NCBI RefSeq assembly: GCF_003610635.1
Contig: NZ_RAQJ01000004.1
Span: 62,001-126,000, forward strand
Reading direction: 5' to 3'
Origin: Ichthyenterobacterium magnum
GTDB taxonomy: Bacteria > Bacteroidota > Bacteroidia > Flavobacteriales > Flavobacteriaceae
DNA length: 64,000 nucleotides
The notes beneath the pieces were generated by a model. That model saw only the letters and a program-made list of their open reading frames with translations. It did not search any database and was not told where the DNA came from. The position numbers and the translations under genes are program-made. This document shows, piece after piece, positions 53,234 to 62,424 of this stretch (positions within the stretch are counted from its first letter, which is position 1; each line of letters begins with the position of its first letter).

Positions 53234-54565
53234 GTGAAATTTATTAAATCGTTATATATACACAAACAATTTTACATCTACTTGGCTGTAGCATCTGTAT
53301 GCTTTCTTATGTCATTTTGGATAAAGTTGTTATATCCAATTGCTTGGATTTTAACCTTAACGATTGGTGTTTTATTTATAGTTGATTTACTTCTACTCTA
53401 TCGTTTTAAAAATGCGGTAAAAGGAAGAAGAATACTTCCTGAAAAATTTTCAAATAGTGATGAAAACCCAGTTCCTATAACTTTATCAAATAATTATCCT
53501 TTTAAAACACATATTGATATCATTGACGAACTACCAATTCAGTTTCAAAAACGTGACTTTTCATATAAAACAATATTAGAACCTAACGAAACTCACAATT
53601 TCACTTATGATGTTCGTCCAGTAGAGCGAGGCGAATACTATTTTGGAAATCTTAATATTTATGCCTCATCAATATTACGAATTGTAAAACGTAAATATCA
53701 GTTTCAAAACAGACAAATGGTTGCTGTATATCCATCTTTTATTCAAATGCAGAAATATGATTTTCTAGCTATTGGTAACCATCTAACTGAGATAGGTCTC
53801 AAAAAAATTAGACGTATTGGTCATACTACAGAATTTGAACAAATAAAAGATTATGTCGTTGGAGACGATATTAGAACAGTAAATTGGAAAGCTACTGCCA
53901 AACGTGCACAATTAATGGTAAACCAATATCAGGATGAAAAATCTCAACCCATTTACTCTATTATTGATACAGGTCGTGTAATGAAAATGCCTTTTAATGG
54001 TTTAAAGCTATTAGATTATGCTATAAATTCTACACTTGCTTTTAGCAATGTAGCTTTAAAAAAACATGATAAAGTTGGTATGGTTACGTTTTCAAAAACC
54101 ATAGAAACATTTTTACCAGCAATTCATAAACTCACGTATTTAAATAGAATTTTAGAAACTCTTTTTAATATCAATACACAATTTAGTGATAGTGATTACG
54201 GCTTATTATACGCTCAAGTAAAACGTAAAATTACGCACCGAAGCTTATTACTTTTATACACAAACTTTGAACATATTAGCGCGTTAAAAAGGCAACTACC
54301 ATACTTACAAGCGCTTTCAAAAAAACACATGTTAGTTGTTATTCTTTTTGAAAACACTGAATTAGATACATTAATTACAACTGATGCTCAAGACTTACAA
54401 ACTATTTACCATAAAACTATTGCCGAAAAGTTTGCTTTTGAAAAACGCCTTATGGTAAAAGAACTTCAGAAGCATGGCATACAAAGTATACTTACATCTC
54501 CTGAAGAACTTACTATTAATACTATTAATAAATACCTAGAAATTAAAGCTAGAGGTCTTCTTTAA
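53234..54565 (+). CDS. DUF58-domain protein
   Basis: 443 residues. Two N-terminal membrane helices (~13-50, FYIYLAVASVCFLMSFWIKLLYPIAWILTLTIGVLFIVDLLLLY) precede the DUF58 region. It shows GHTTEFEQIKDYVVGDDIRTVNWKATAKRAQLMVNQYQDEKSQPIYSIIDTGRVM, the VWA-like part with a DTGR-type motif. This is the expected partner of MoxR. The start GTG at 53234 follows the CATAAACT repeat with no spacer. Confidence 0.9.
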   Translation: MKFIKSLYIHKQFYIYLAVASVCFLMSFWIKLLYPIAWILTLTIGVLFIVDLLLLYRFKNAVKGRRILPEKFSNSDENPVPITLSNNYPFKTHIDIIDELPIQFQKRDFSYKTILEPNETHNFTYDVRPVERGEYYFGNLNIYASSILRIVKRKYQFQNRQMVAVYPSFIQMQKYDFLAIGNHLTEIGLKKIRRIGHTTEFEQIKDYVVGDDIRTVNWKATAKRAQLMVNQYQDEKSQPIYSIIDTGRVMKMPFNGLKLLDYAINSTLAFSNVALKKHDKVGMVTFSKTIETFLPAIHKLTYLNRILETLFNINTQFSDSDYGLLYAQVKRKITHRSLLLLYTNFEHISALKRQLPYLQALSKKHMLVVILFENTELDTLITTDAQDLQTIYHKTIAEKFAFEKRLMVKELQKHGIQSILTSPEELTINTINKYLEIKARGLL

Positions 54566-54566
54566 G

Positions 54567-55046
54567 TTAGATAGTTTCTCCCAACCAAGCTTTCATCATC
54601 CAAACCGTTTTTTCTTGTTCAGTAATAAAATCACTCATCATAGAGTTAGTGCCTTCATCATTAGCATCACCAGCTTTATCTAATAACTCTCGCTCAATTT
54701 TTAGTAATTCAGAAATTGAATCGACTATTAATTGCACAGCCTTTTCGTCTTCAGAAATATTTTTACCAACAGGCACTTTAGCTTGTTTATTAAAATCTTC
54801 AAACGTGTGCAAAGGTGTTTCTCCTAAGGTTAAAATACGTTCAGCAATTTCGTCAACCTTTATATTAGCATCATTATATAGTTCTTCAAACTTAACATGA
54901 AGGTCAAAAAAACGTTTCCCTTTAATATTCCAATGAATACCTCTTAAATTTTGGTAATAAACTTGAAAATTGGATAATAAATGATTTAAATCATTTGCAA
55001 TTAACTTTGTTTTTTGAGAATCTAATCCTATACTATTTAATATCAT
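54567..55046 (-). CDS. dps: Dps-family ferritin-like DNA-protection protein
   Basis: About 159 residues of a four-helix Dps. The ferroxidase pattern HWNIKGKRFFDLHVKFEELYNDANIKVDEIAERI carries the His, Asp and Glu ligands. Dps oxidises ferrous iron with peroxide and shields DNA. ATG at 55046 (MILNSIGLD) is preferred to the upstream start at 55073, because a -7 box TATATTTG lies at 55071-55078. It is divergent from oxyR, a logical pairing for peroxide stress. Confidence 0.92.
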   Translation of the reverse strand: MILNSIGLDSQKTKLIANDLNHLLSNFQVYYQNLRGIHWNIKGKRFFDLHVKFEELYNDANIKVDEIAERILTLGETPLHTFEDFNKQAKVPVGKNISEDEKAVQLIVDSISELLKIERELLDKAGDANDEGTNSMMSDFITEQEKTVWMMKAWLGETI

Positions 55047-55070
55047 AACGTTGTATTTATATTTGTTATG

Positions 55071-55078
55071 CAAATATA
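55071..55078 (-). promoter_or_regulatory. dps -7 element
   Basis: TATATTTG on the minus strand, 24 bases before the chosen dps ATG. The 104-base gap to oxyR should also hold the OxyR site; no clear palindrome was identified in it. Confidence 0.55.
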
Positions 55079-55150
55079 TTTTTTAATTAACATTATAAAT
55101 AATAGTTTTTATAAATAGTTTTTATATTTTTATAGCTTAAATGAATAATC

Positions 55151-56098
55151 ATGACAATAACACAGTTACACTACGTTCTTGCCATAGCAGAACATAAAAA
55201 TTTTACAAAAGCAGCAGAAAAATGCTTTGTAACACAACCAACATTAAGTACACAAATTCAAAAATTAGAAGACGAATTAGATATATTAATTTTTGACAGA
55301 GGCAAAAAGCCAATAGAATTAACAGATGTAGGTCGAAAAATTGTACTTCAAGCAAAAAATATTGTTAATGAGTCTGATCGCATTCAAGATATTGTAGATC
55401 AACAAAAAGGATTTATTGGAGGTGAATTTAAAATTGGAATTATACCTACCATAATGCCTACACTTTTACCAATGTTTTTAAAAGCCTTTATTAAGAAATA
55501 CCCAAAAGTAAAACTAAAAATTGAAGAGTTAACCACAGAAGAAATTATAACAAGGATTGCAGATGGCCACTTAGATGCAGCAATAGCCGCAACACCACTT
55601 GAAAGCGAAAACATAAAAGAACGCGTATTATTTTATGAGCCTTTTGTAGGCTATATCCCAAATGACCATCGCTTACACGAAAAGAAAAAAATTGAAGTTT
55701 CAGATTTAGAAATTAATGATATGCTTTTACTTGAAGATGGTCATTGCTTTAGAGATGGTGTTATAAATCTATGCAAAGTCTTTAAAAACCATACAGATGA
55801 TAAGTTTCAGCTAGAAAGTGGCAGTATTGAAACCTTAATTAAACTCTCAAACGAAGGTTTAGGCATGACGCTTTTACCATATTTACATACGCTAGATTTA
55901 AACGAAAAATCTAAAGCAAATTTACATCATTTTAACGAGCCTTCACCTGCTCGTGAAGTAAGTATTATATATCATAAAAGCGAATTAAAAATGCAAATTA
56001 TAGATGCATTACATAACGTAATCTCTGGTATTATTAGAGGAGCAATAGCTTTTCAAAATGTAGAAATCATTAGTCCTTTAGCCAAAACAAGTGCCTAA
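55151..56098 (+). CDS. oxyR: LysR-family peroxide-sensing regulator OxyR
   Basis: 315 residues. N-terminal winged helix-turn-helix (FTKAAEKCFVTQPTLSTQIQKLEDEL) and a substrate-binding-like sensor domain. The two redox cysteines fall at C199 (EDGHC) and C208 (INLC), the positions known from OxyR of enteric bacteria, so this is a true OxyR by motif. It is divergent from dps, its likely target. It ends just before a terminator at 56101. Confidence 0.95.
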   Translation: MTITQLHYVLAIAEHKNFTKAAEKCFVTQPTLSTQIQKLEDELDILIFDRGKKPIELTDVGRKIVLQAKNIVNESDRIQDIVDQQKGFIGGEFKIGIIPTIMPTLLPMFLKAFIKKYPKVKLKIEELTTEEIITRIADGHLDAAIAATPLESENIKERVLFYEPFVGYIPNDHRLHEKKKIEVSDLEINDMLLLEDGHCFRDGVINLCKVFKNHTDDKFQLESGSIETLIKLSNEGLGMTLLPYLHTLDLNEKSKANLHHFNEPSPAREVSIIYHKSELKMQIIDALHNVISGIIRGAIAFQNVEIISPLAKTSA

Positions 56099-56100
56099 TA

Positions 56101-56130
56101 AAAAAAGCGACCAAATGGTCGCTTTTTTTA
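56101..56130 (+). terminator. terminator of oxyR
   Basis: AAAGCGACC / GGTCGCTTT pairs around AAAT with T runs on both sides. It overlaps the 3' end of the minus-strand small gene at 56128 and can serve both strands. Confidence 0.85.
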
Positions 56131-56325
56131 TGTTTTTAAATAGATTAAACATTTGTCTAATTCTGGGTTCTGTAATATTAAAGATTTAATATAAATCTTA
56201 AGCTCTTCAATTTCATAAGGTAATAATCGTTGAAGTGCTTTTTCTAACTCTTTACAGAACAAGTTTGTATCAAAACTAACTTTGCTAAGTACAGTTTTAG
56301 TGTACTCAAACATTGCTCTTGCCAT
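56128..56325 (-). CDS. small helical protein, unknown
   Basis: 65 residues, not recognised. Predicted all-helical: MARAMFEYTKTVLSKVSFDTNLFCKELEKALQRLLPYEIEELKIYIKSLILQNPELDKCLIYLKT is its whole pattern in essence, with two amphipathic helices and two Cys. It has no signal peptide. It ends on the oxyR terminator. Its clean ATG, codon use and spacing look real; its role is unknown. Confidence 0.65.
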   Translation of the reverse strand: MARAMFEYTKTVLSKVSFDTNLFCKELEKALQRLLPYEIEELKIYIKSLILQNPELDKCLIYLKT

Positions 56326-56458
56326 ATTAATTTTTAGGTTTTAGGTTTAAAAAAAGTAGATTTTTGTATAGGCTATATTTGTTTTTAGTTTTCTAAATGT
56401 AATAAAAAAAACAATCCCTTTATTTTTTTAGGCAAAATTTTAACAGAAAAATTCCTAT

Positions 56459-57256
56459 TTAAAATCGGTTATCACCATCTAATAAATCGCCTAATCCGCC
56501 AAGTATACTACCTTCTCCTTTACTATTACCACCTCGAGGTAATGCAGATAGCACACGACCAGCTAATCTACTAAATGGCAACGATTGTACATAGACAACT
56601 CCAGGACCTTCAAGTCGAGCAAAAAATAAACCTTCACCTCCAAAAATTGTATTTTTTATACCACCAACAAACTCGATGTCATAATCTATATCTTGAGTAA
56701 AACCAACAATGCATCCTGTATCTACACGCAAGGTTTCTCCTGCTTGCAATACCTTTCTTGCCATGGTTCCGCCAGCATGCACAAAAGACATACCATCACC
56801 TTCAAGCTTTTGCATAATAAAACCTTCACCTCCAAATAAACCTCTACCCAATTTTTTTGAAAACTCAATACCAATACTAACTCCTTTAGCTGCGCATAAA
56901 AATGCATCCTTTTGGCATATAAATTTTCCGTTATATTCTGTTAAATCTATCGGAATAATTTTTCCTGGATAAGGCGATGCAAAAGACACATTACGTTTAC
57001 CACTAAGGTTATTATAAAAAGCAGTCATAAATAAACTTTCTCCAGTAAGTATACGCTTTCCTGCTCCAAATATCTTTCCTAAAAATCCAGAATCTTTTTG
57101 TGAGCCATCACCAAAAATGGTTTCCATTTTAATACCATCATCCATCATCATAAAACTTCCAGACTCTGCAACTACACCTTCTTGAGGATCTAGTTCAATC
57201 TCAACGTATTGCATTTCTTCTCCATATATTCTGTAATCTATTTCGTGTGCTGTCAT
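56459..57256 (-). CDS. TIGR00266/AIM24-family protein
   Basis: 265 residues of the AIM24-like beta-rich family: [50 protein letters not shown]-type strands and [23 protein letters not shown]. Bacterial members are uncharacterised; the yeast protein affects mitochondrial membrane architecture. The C-terminal tail is Gly-rich. It is monocistronic with AT-rich flanks. Confidence 0.9.
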   Translation of the reverse strand: MTAHEIDYRIYGEEMQYVEIELDPQEGVVAESGSFMMMDDGIKMETIFGDGSQKDSGFLGKIFGAGKRILTGESLFMTAFYNNLSGKRNVSFASPYPGKIIPIDLTEYNGKFICQKDAFLCAAKGVSIGIEFSKKLGRGLFGGEGFIMQKLEGDGMSFVHAGGTMARKVLQAGETLRVDTGCIVGFTQDIDYDIEFVGGIKNTIFGGEGLFFARLEGPGVVYVQSLPFSRLAGRVLSALPRGGNSKGEGSILGGLGDLLDGDNRF

Positions 57257-57334
57257 TTTATATATATTTTGTTGTTTCGTTTATATGTTGATTTGTTTAT
57301 GGTTTTGTTACAATTTTTTGTTTGTTGTTTAACT

Positions 57335-57379
57335 GTTTGCTGTTAAGTTGCAAATCAAATAAACGACTTTACAGCAAAC
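57335..57379. repeat. GTTTGCTGT / ACAGCAAAC inverted repeat
   Basis: A 9-bp perfect inverted repeat, with partial pairing extending inward, lies between the DUF4442 and AIM24-like genes. The sequence is akin to the GCTGTTG microsatellite units at 53122 and a short version near 38370. Confidence 0.5.
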
Positions 57380-57382
57380 GAC

Positions 57383-57838
57383 TTACCCCTTCACCTTTAC
57401 ACTCCATTCAAAATTAAAAGTTGAAACTACAATGCCATCTTTATTGGTTCCTACAGATTTCATCCAAATGGTTTGTCCTTCGCCTGTTTCAATGGTTTTT
57501 TGCAACGCTTTATCTATTAACTCGCCATCGTTACAAACAAATGTTATTCTGCCTGTTGCCTTTTTAGTAAATGTTGCATTATTTGTTGTTACCAACATAG
57601 AGATTTTTTTACCGCTTTCATTAATTTTAGCCATTACTAAAGCTCCTGTTGTAAGTTCTGCAGCCATACCTTGTACAGCCCAAAACAGTGATTTGAATGG
57701 GTTTTGATTTATCCATTTATGTTTTACTGAAACCTTACATGATGAATTTGTAATTGATTTTACCCTAACACCCATTAAAAAAACTGCTGGCAGTTTAAAA
57801 ATGTTGAATGTGTTAATTTTACTAGGTGTTAACTTCAT
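57383..57838 (-). CDS. DUF4442 hotdog-fold protein
   Basis: 151 residues with the DUF4442/thioesterase-like hotdog pattern: NPFKSLFWAVQGMAAELTTGALVMAKI and ISMLVTTNNATFTKKATGRITFVCND. The QGMAAELTTGAL helix is the usual acyl-CoA thioesterase-like helix. The enzyme activity is not proven. It is a single minus-strand gene. Confidence 0.85.
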   Translation of the reverse strand: MKLTPSKINTFNIFKLPAVFLMGVRVKSITNSSCKVSVKHKWINQNPFKSLFWAVQGMAAELTTGALVMAKINESGKKISMLVTTNNATFTKKATGRITFVCNDGELIDKALQKTIETGEGQTIWMKSVGTNKDGIVVSTFNFEWSVKVKG

Positions 57839-57981
57839 TTTAAAATTAATTTAATCAAAGCTATCGAAAAAAATTGACATTTCAATTTGTTAAAATTTTG
57901 TTAATTTCAAGTACTATGCGTTACATAATACCTTTTTTTAGACATATATTTGTATAAGAAACTATTATATGTTTTAAAATC

Positions 57982-58428
57982 ATGCTAAACAATCATCAAA
58001 AAAACATCGCTACATTTATTCATTTATCAACCTTTAGCAGGTTTATTATTCCATTAGGAAACTTTATTGGACCAATTATCCTTTGGATTACCAATAAGGA
58101 AAAATCTGAGTTTATAGATACCCACGGTAAACAAGCCATTAATTTTCAATTAAGTGTTTTGCTATATACTATAATATTAGGAACGTTATCTGTACCCTTT
58201 TTTATTTTTAAAGTCTTTAATGGTATTGATTTTATAGATTTTCATGGGTTTGGTGATTTTCATATCAATATTGGAGAACCATCTCCACTACTCTACATCA
58301 CTGGTGGATTAGGTTTTTTAGCTGTTATTGGTTTTATATTAGAACTAGTTTTTATAGTCATTGCAAGCTTAAAAGCTCGTGACGGAGAGTTATACAAATA
58401 CCCATTAACAATCAATTTTTTAAAATAA
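57982..58428 (+). CDS. DUF4870-domain membrane protein
   Basis: 148 residues with four hydrophobic helices and the DUF4870 pattern LGNFIGPIILWITNKEKSEFIDTHGKQAINFQLSVLLY. The last helix is followed by a short basic tail. Such proteins are common next to stress or PspC genes in Bacteroidota; the function is unknown. It precedes the PadR-PspC cluster by 86 bases. Confidence 0.88.
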   Translation: MLNNHQKNIATFIHLSTFSRFIIPLGNFIGPIILWITNKEKSEFIDTHGKQAINFQLSVLLYTIILGTLSVPFFIFKVFNGIDFIDFHGFGDFHINIGEPSPLLYITGGLGFLAVIGFILELVFIVIASLKARDGELYKYPLTINFLK

Positions 58429-58514
58429 CATCTACTGAACTTGTTTCAGTATAACACTCATCAATCAAATCAATCAAAAATGAACAGTTTATTAAAATTT
58501 AATCTCATTAAAAT

Positions 58515-58856
58515 ATGAAGATAGAAAACACAAAAGCTCAAATGCGCAAAGGTGTATTAGAATACTGCATATTATCCGTCTTGAAAGACGACGATGCATA
58601 TGTTGCAGAAATTTTAAATACACTAAAAGACGCAAAACTGCTTGTGGTAGAAGGTACAATTTATCCGCTACTTACAAGGCTTAAAAATGCGGGACTTCTC
58701 AATTATAGATGGGAAGAATCTACATCTGGACCACCAAGAAAATATTATGGTCTTACAGAAACAGGAAAGTTATTCCTTAAAGAATTAACCACGACTTGGA
58801 GTGAGTTACAAAATGCAGTAAATATCGTAACCGAACAAAAAACAACATCAAAATGA
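58515..58856 (+). CDS. PadR-family transcriptional regulator
   Basis: 113 residues: MRKGVLEYCILSVLKDDDAYVAEILNTLKDAKLLVVEGTIYPLLTRLKNAGLLNYRWEES is the PadR winged-helix pattern, and SGPPRKYYGLTETGKLFLKEL the wing and dimerisation part. It overlaps the PspC gene by 4 bases (ATGA), so the two are cotranslated. It is the probable autoregulator of the cluster. Confidence 0.93.
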   Translation: MKIENTKAQMRKGVLEYCILSVLKDDDAYVAEILNTLKDAKLLVVEGTIYPLLTRLKNAGLLNYRWEESTSGPPRKYYGLTETGKLFLKELTTTWSELQNAVNIVTEQKTTSK

Positions 58857-60634
58857 ATAAAACAGTCAACATAAATTTAGCAGGTATATTCTTCCATATA
58901 GACGAAGATGCATACTTAAAATTGCAACGCTATCTTGAGGCTATAAAACGTTCATTTACAGACTCTCAAGGCCGTTCAGAAATTATTTCTGATATAGAAG
59001 CACGTATTGCAGAATTATTTAACGAGCGCGTACAAAACGACAAGCAAGTTATTAGATTAAAAGAAGTTGACGATGTAATATCTATTATGGGTCAACCTGA
59101 AGATTACTTAGTCGATGATGAAATTTTTGAAGATGAGCCTCAAAAAACACATTACAAAAAAACATCATCTAAAAAACTATTTAGAGATACAGACAGTTCT
59201 TACGTTGGTGGTGTCGCTTCTGGTCTTGCTCATTATTTAGGTATAGATTCTGTTTGGATGCGTTTACTTTGGATAATTTTAGCCATTGGATCTGGAGGAA
59301 CATTTATATTTATTTATATTCTATTCTGGATTTTAATGCCAGCTGCAGAAACTACATCAGATAAACTGGCAATGTCGGGAAAGCCTATTAACATTACTAA
59401 TATTGAAGAGAAGGTAAAAGAAGGAATTGGTAATGTTAAAGATAGTATTGACGAAGTTACAGATAAAGTAAAAAATGGTGATTACAGCAAAGTTGGAAAC
59501 AAAGTAAAATCATCATCAAAAACATTTTTTGATACTTTAGGTGATGTTGGCATGTTCTTTCTAAAAATAATTGCAAAATTTATTGGTGTTATATTAATGA
59601 TAGTTGGAGCTTCAACACTAATAGCTTTATTTATTAGTATGTTCTCTCTAGGAACCTCATCGTTTTTTAGCCCTTGGTGGATGGATTATGCACATATGGC
59701 AAATACGTCAGGCAGCCCAATTTGGCTAATAGCATTAATTACATTTTTTGCTGTAGGTGTACCTTTCTTTTTTATTTTCTACTTAGGATTAAAAATATTG
59801 GTAAACAATTTAAAATCTATTGGTAGTGTTGCAAAATTTACATTATTAGGCTTATGGTTAATGTCAATTATTTCAATTGCTGTTATTGGTATTGGTCAAT
59901 TAGGTGAACATGCTTTTGATGCTAGTGTCACTGAAAAGAAACAGTTAAACATTAGATCTAATGATACATTGCGTTTAAGCATGGCAAAAAATACCATGTA
60001 TAGCAAACAACTTAGAAGACATAGCGATATTTTTAGACCAGTATATGATGAAAACGACAACAAAGTTTTATACAATTCTGACATTAGACTTATAGTACGA
60101 TCAACAAAAGATTCTTTAGCTTCAATAAGCATAGAAAAAAATGCAGAAGGCAAAAATTACCAATTAGCAAAAGAACGTGCTCAAAAAATAAATTACGGCT
60201 ATACTTTTTTAGATAACACACTAAAGTTAAACGGTTATTTAACTACAGGTTTTGAAAATAAATTTAGAAATCAAGAGGTGGAAGTAATTCTATATTTACC
60301 AGAAGGAACTATTTTATATGCAGATGAAAACACCTATTCATTCCACAGAAACTCAAGTTATTACAATGATATTTTAGACAATGGTATGGAAGAACATTAT
60401 TTAGAAATAATTGATGATGATGTAAAATGCTTAGACTGTGAAGACGATAACTTTAAAGTAGATGTCGATGTTGAAAATGAAACCTCAGGATTAAAAATTG
60501 ATGAAGACGGTTTGGAGGTAAAAACCGAAAATAATTCTCTTAAAATAGATGAGAATGGTGTAAAAGCAAAATCTGAAGACGTAAAAGTTAGTATAGATGA
60601 AGATGGTATAGAAGTCAAATCAGAAAACTACTAA
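58853..60634 (+). CDS. PspC-domain membrane protein with C-terminal acidic repeats
   Basis: 593 residues. A cytoplasmic N-terminal region (~1-95, NLAGIFFHIDEDAYLKLQRYLEAI...DDVISIMGQPEDY) precedes the PspC domain (~103-165, KLFRDTDSSYVGGVASGLAHYLGIDSVWMRLLW). Further helices lie at about 235-260, 290-315 and 325-345. The extracytoplasmic part ends in three imperfect ~16-residue repeats (LKIDEDGLEVKTEN, LKIDENGVKAKSED, VSIDEDGIEVKSEN). It probably senses or stabilises membrane stress together with PadR and the GIN proteins. Confidence 0.9.
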   Translation: MNKTVNINLAGIFFHIDEDAYLKLQRYLEAIKRSFTDSQGRSEIISDIEARIAELFNERVQNDKQVIRLKEVDDVISIMGQPEDYLVDDEIFEDEPQKTHYKKTSSKKLFRDTDSSYVGGVASGLAHYLGIDSVWMRLLWIILAIGSGGTFIFIYILFWILMPAAETTSDKLAMSGKPINITNIEEKVKEGIGNVKDSIDEVTDKVKNGDYSKVGNKVKSSSKTFFDTLGDVGMFFLKIIAKFIGVILMIVGASTLIALFISMFSLGTSSFFSPWWMDYAHMANTSGSPIWLIALITFFAVGVPFFFIFYLGLKILVNNLKSIGSVAKFTLLGLWLMSIISIAVIGIGQLGEHAFDASVTEKKQLNIRSNDTLRLSMAKNTMYSKQLRRHSDIFRPVYDENDNKVLYNSDIRLIVRSTKDSLASISIEKNAEGKNYQLAKERAQKINYGYTFLDNTLKLNGYLTTGFENKFRNQEVEVILYLPEGTILYADENTYSFHRNSSYYNDILDNGMEEHYLEIIDDDVKCLDCEDDNFKVDVDVENETSGLKIDEDGLEVKTENNSLKIDENGVKAKSEDVKVSIDEDGIEVKSENY

Positions 60635-60734
60635 CGGTTCGTCATTAAAAAACAACAATTCAGATAGTTAAGTTTTAAACCATCATAACTATCATAGATA
60701 TTTGTAACATAAATCAATCAAAAAACGAGCAATT

Positions 60735-61457
60735 ATGACAACACTAACAAAACTAATAGTAGCTACAGTAATTAGCTTACTACTATTTTCTTGCAACTTC
60801 GATTTTAACTTTGGAGTTAAAGGAAACGGAAACGTAAAAACTATTGAGAGAACATTAGAAGGTAACTTCTCTCAAATTGAAGTAAGCAGAGGCATTGACG
60901 TCTATCTTACACAAAGCGATACACAAAGTTTAGAAGTACAAGCAGACGAAAATTTACACGAAATTATTATCACTGAAATAGAAAATGACGTACTTAAAAT
61001 CTATGCAGAAGACAATATTAGTTATGCATCTGCAAGAAAAGTGATGTTAAGCTTTAAAAACGTAACACACATAACATCTACAAGTGGTAGTGATGTGTAT
61101 TCAACAAATACCATTGTTGCAGATAAATTAACATTAAATACTACTAGCGGAAGCGATATGGAATTAGATATTAATACAAATATTGTAGATTGTAAATCTA
61201 CAAGTGGTAGTGACTTAAAATTATCTGGCAAAACAAATACCATTTTTGCAGAAGCAACTAGTGGAAGCGATTTAAAAGCTGGAAACCTTAAAGCAAATAT
61301 CTGTAATGCTAGTGCAACAAGTGGCGCAGATATTACCGTAAACACAAAAGAAAAGCTACACGCTAGAGCTTCAAGTGGAGGCGATATTAGATATTATGGT
61401 AATCCAACAAGTGTATCAAAAAAAGATAGTTCTTCGGGTACTATAAAGCAGCAATAA
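60735..61457 (+). CDS. GIN-domain (DUF2807) lipoprotein
   Basis: 240 residues with a lipoprotein signal (LLLFSC, Cys 20). The GIN/head domain begins ERTLEGNFSQIEVSRGIDVYLTQSD. Four to six beta-helix-like rungs are marked by the repeated tag TSGSD (STSGSDVYS, TTSGSDMEL, STSGSDLKL, ATSGSDLKA, then ATSGAD and ASSGGD). The SGSD periodicity indicates a right-handed beta-solenoid. It lies 100 bases after the PspC gene, probably in the same regulon. Confidence 0.9.
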   Translation: MTTLTKLIVATVISLLLFSCNFDFNFGVKGNGNVKTIERTLEGNFSQIEVSRGIDVYLTQSDTQSLEVQADENLHEIIITEIENDVLKIYAEDNISYASARKVMLSFKNVTHITSTSGSDVYSTNTIVADKLTLNTTSGSDMELDINTNIVDCKSTSGSDLKLSGKTNTIFAEATSGSDLKAGNLKANICNASATSGADITVNTKEKLHARASSGGDIRYYGNPTSVSKKDSSSGTIKQQ

Positions 61458-61568
61458 CATAACTAAACAACCAATTAATCAACTTGTTTTTAAGCCATTT
61501 CAAACTCAATTTCGAGTTTGGGATGGTTTTTGTTTTATATTTGTTATAACAAATACTAAACAAATAAA

Positions 61569-62405
61569 ATGAATAAACTCATTTTCTCGTTACTCACTAT
61601 GTTATTTTTTAACAATTCTATTTCTGCTCAAGATTTAGAAAAAGTAAAAGGAGACAGAAATGTAACTATTAAACAAACCTATGTCGACGCTTTTAATACT
61701 ATAGTTATAGGCGAAGATTTTAATGTTGAAATTTTTTATAACAAAAAGCCATCAATAGAAATAGAAACTGATGATAACCTTCACGAATTTATAAATTTTA
61801 AAGTAAAAGATAGTGTCTTAACTTTTAGTACATCTAAAAAAATTACAACAAGAAGAAAGCTAGCTATTAAAATAAATTATGGAGACGGTTTTGCGCATAT
61901 TGAGACTAAAGATGATGCAGAAATTAGATCACTTACATCATTAGAGCTTAAAAATGCAAGTCTAAAAACTTCTGGCTCATCTAGAGCCTATTTAAATATT
62001 AAAGCTTCAAATTTTGATTATACGGGTTTAGATAAAGCCAAAGTAAAACTCAATTTAACAGCAAATACTTCAAAAATAGAACTAAGTGGTAGTAATAAAT
62101 TAGACGCACTTATAAATTCACCTCAATTAACAGTAGATCTATATCAGCGTGCAAATGCAAACATAGAAGGTACAAGTGACACCATTAAACTTAGAGCAGA
62201 TAATAACTCGCAGTTTAATGGTAAAAACTTTACTACTAATACATGTGAGCTTGTTTCAGAAATAGCAAGTGATGTTTATATAGAAGTAACAGAAGCTATT
62301 AGCATAGAAGCTTCAGGAAGTAGTGAAATTTATTTATATAACAATCCAAAAATCACAATAAGCAAGTTTTTAGATACTGTAAAACTTCAAAAGAAAACTA
62401 AATAA
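61569..62405 (+). CDS. GIN-domain (DUF2807) secreted protein
   Basis: 278 residues with a signal peptide ending at SISAQ (~20) and a GIN-type body: VDAFNTIVIGEDFNVEIFYNKKPSIEIETDDNLHEFINFKVKD, then beta-solenoid-like rungs (LKTSGSSRAYLNI, IELSGSNKLDAL, IEASGSSEIYLYN). It is a diverged companion of the preceding lipoprotein and lies 111 bases downstream. The M2 peptidase follows 19 bases after its stop. Confidence 0.88.
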   Translation: MNKLIFSLLTMLFFNNSISAQDLEKVKGDRNVTIKQTYVDAFNTIVIGEDFNVEIFYNKKPSIEIETDDNLHEFINFKVKDSVLTFSTSKKITTRRKLAIKINYGDGFAHIETKDDAEIRSLTSLELKNASLKTSGSSRAYLNIKASNFDYTGLDKAKVKLNLTANTSKIELSGSNKLDALINSPQLTVDLYQRANANIEGTSDTIKLRADNNSQFNGKNFTTNTCELVSEIASDVYIEVTEAISIEASGSSEIYLYNNPKITISKFLDTVKLQKKTK

Positions 62406-62424
62406 CAACCCTAATAATTTTTTA

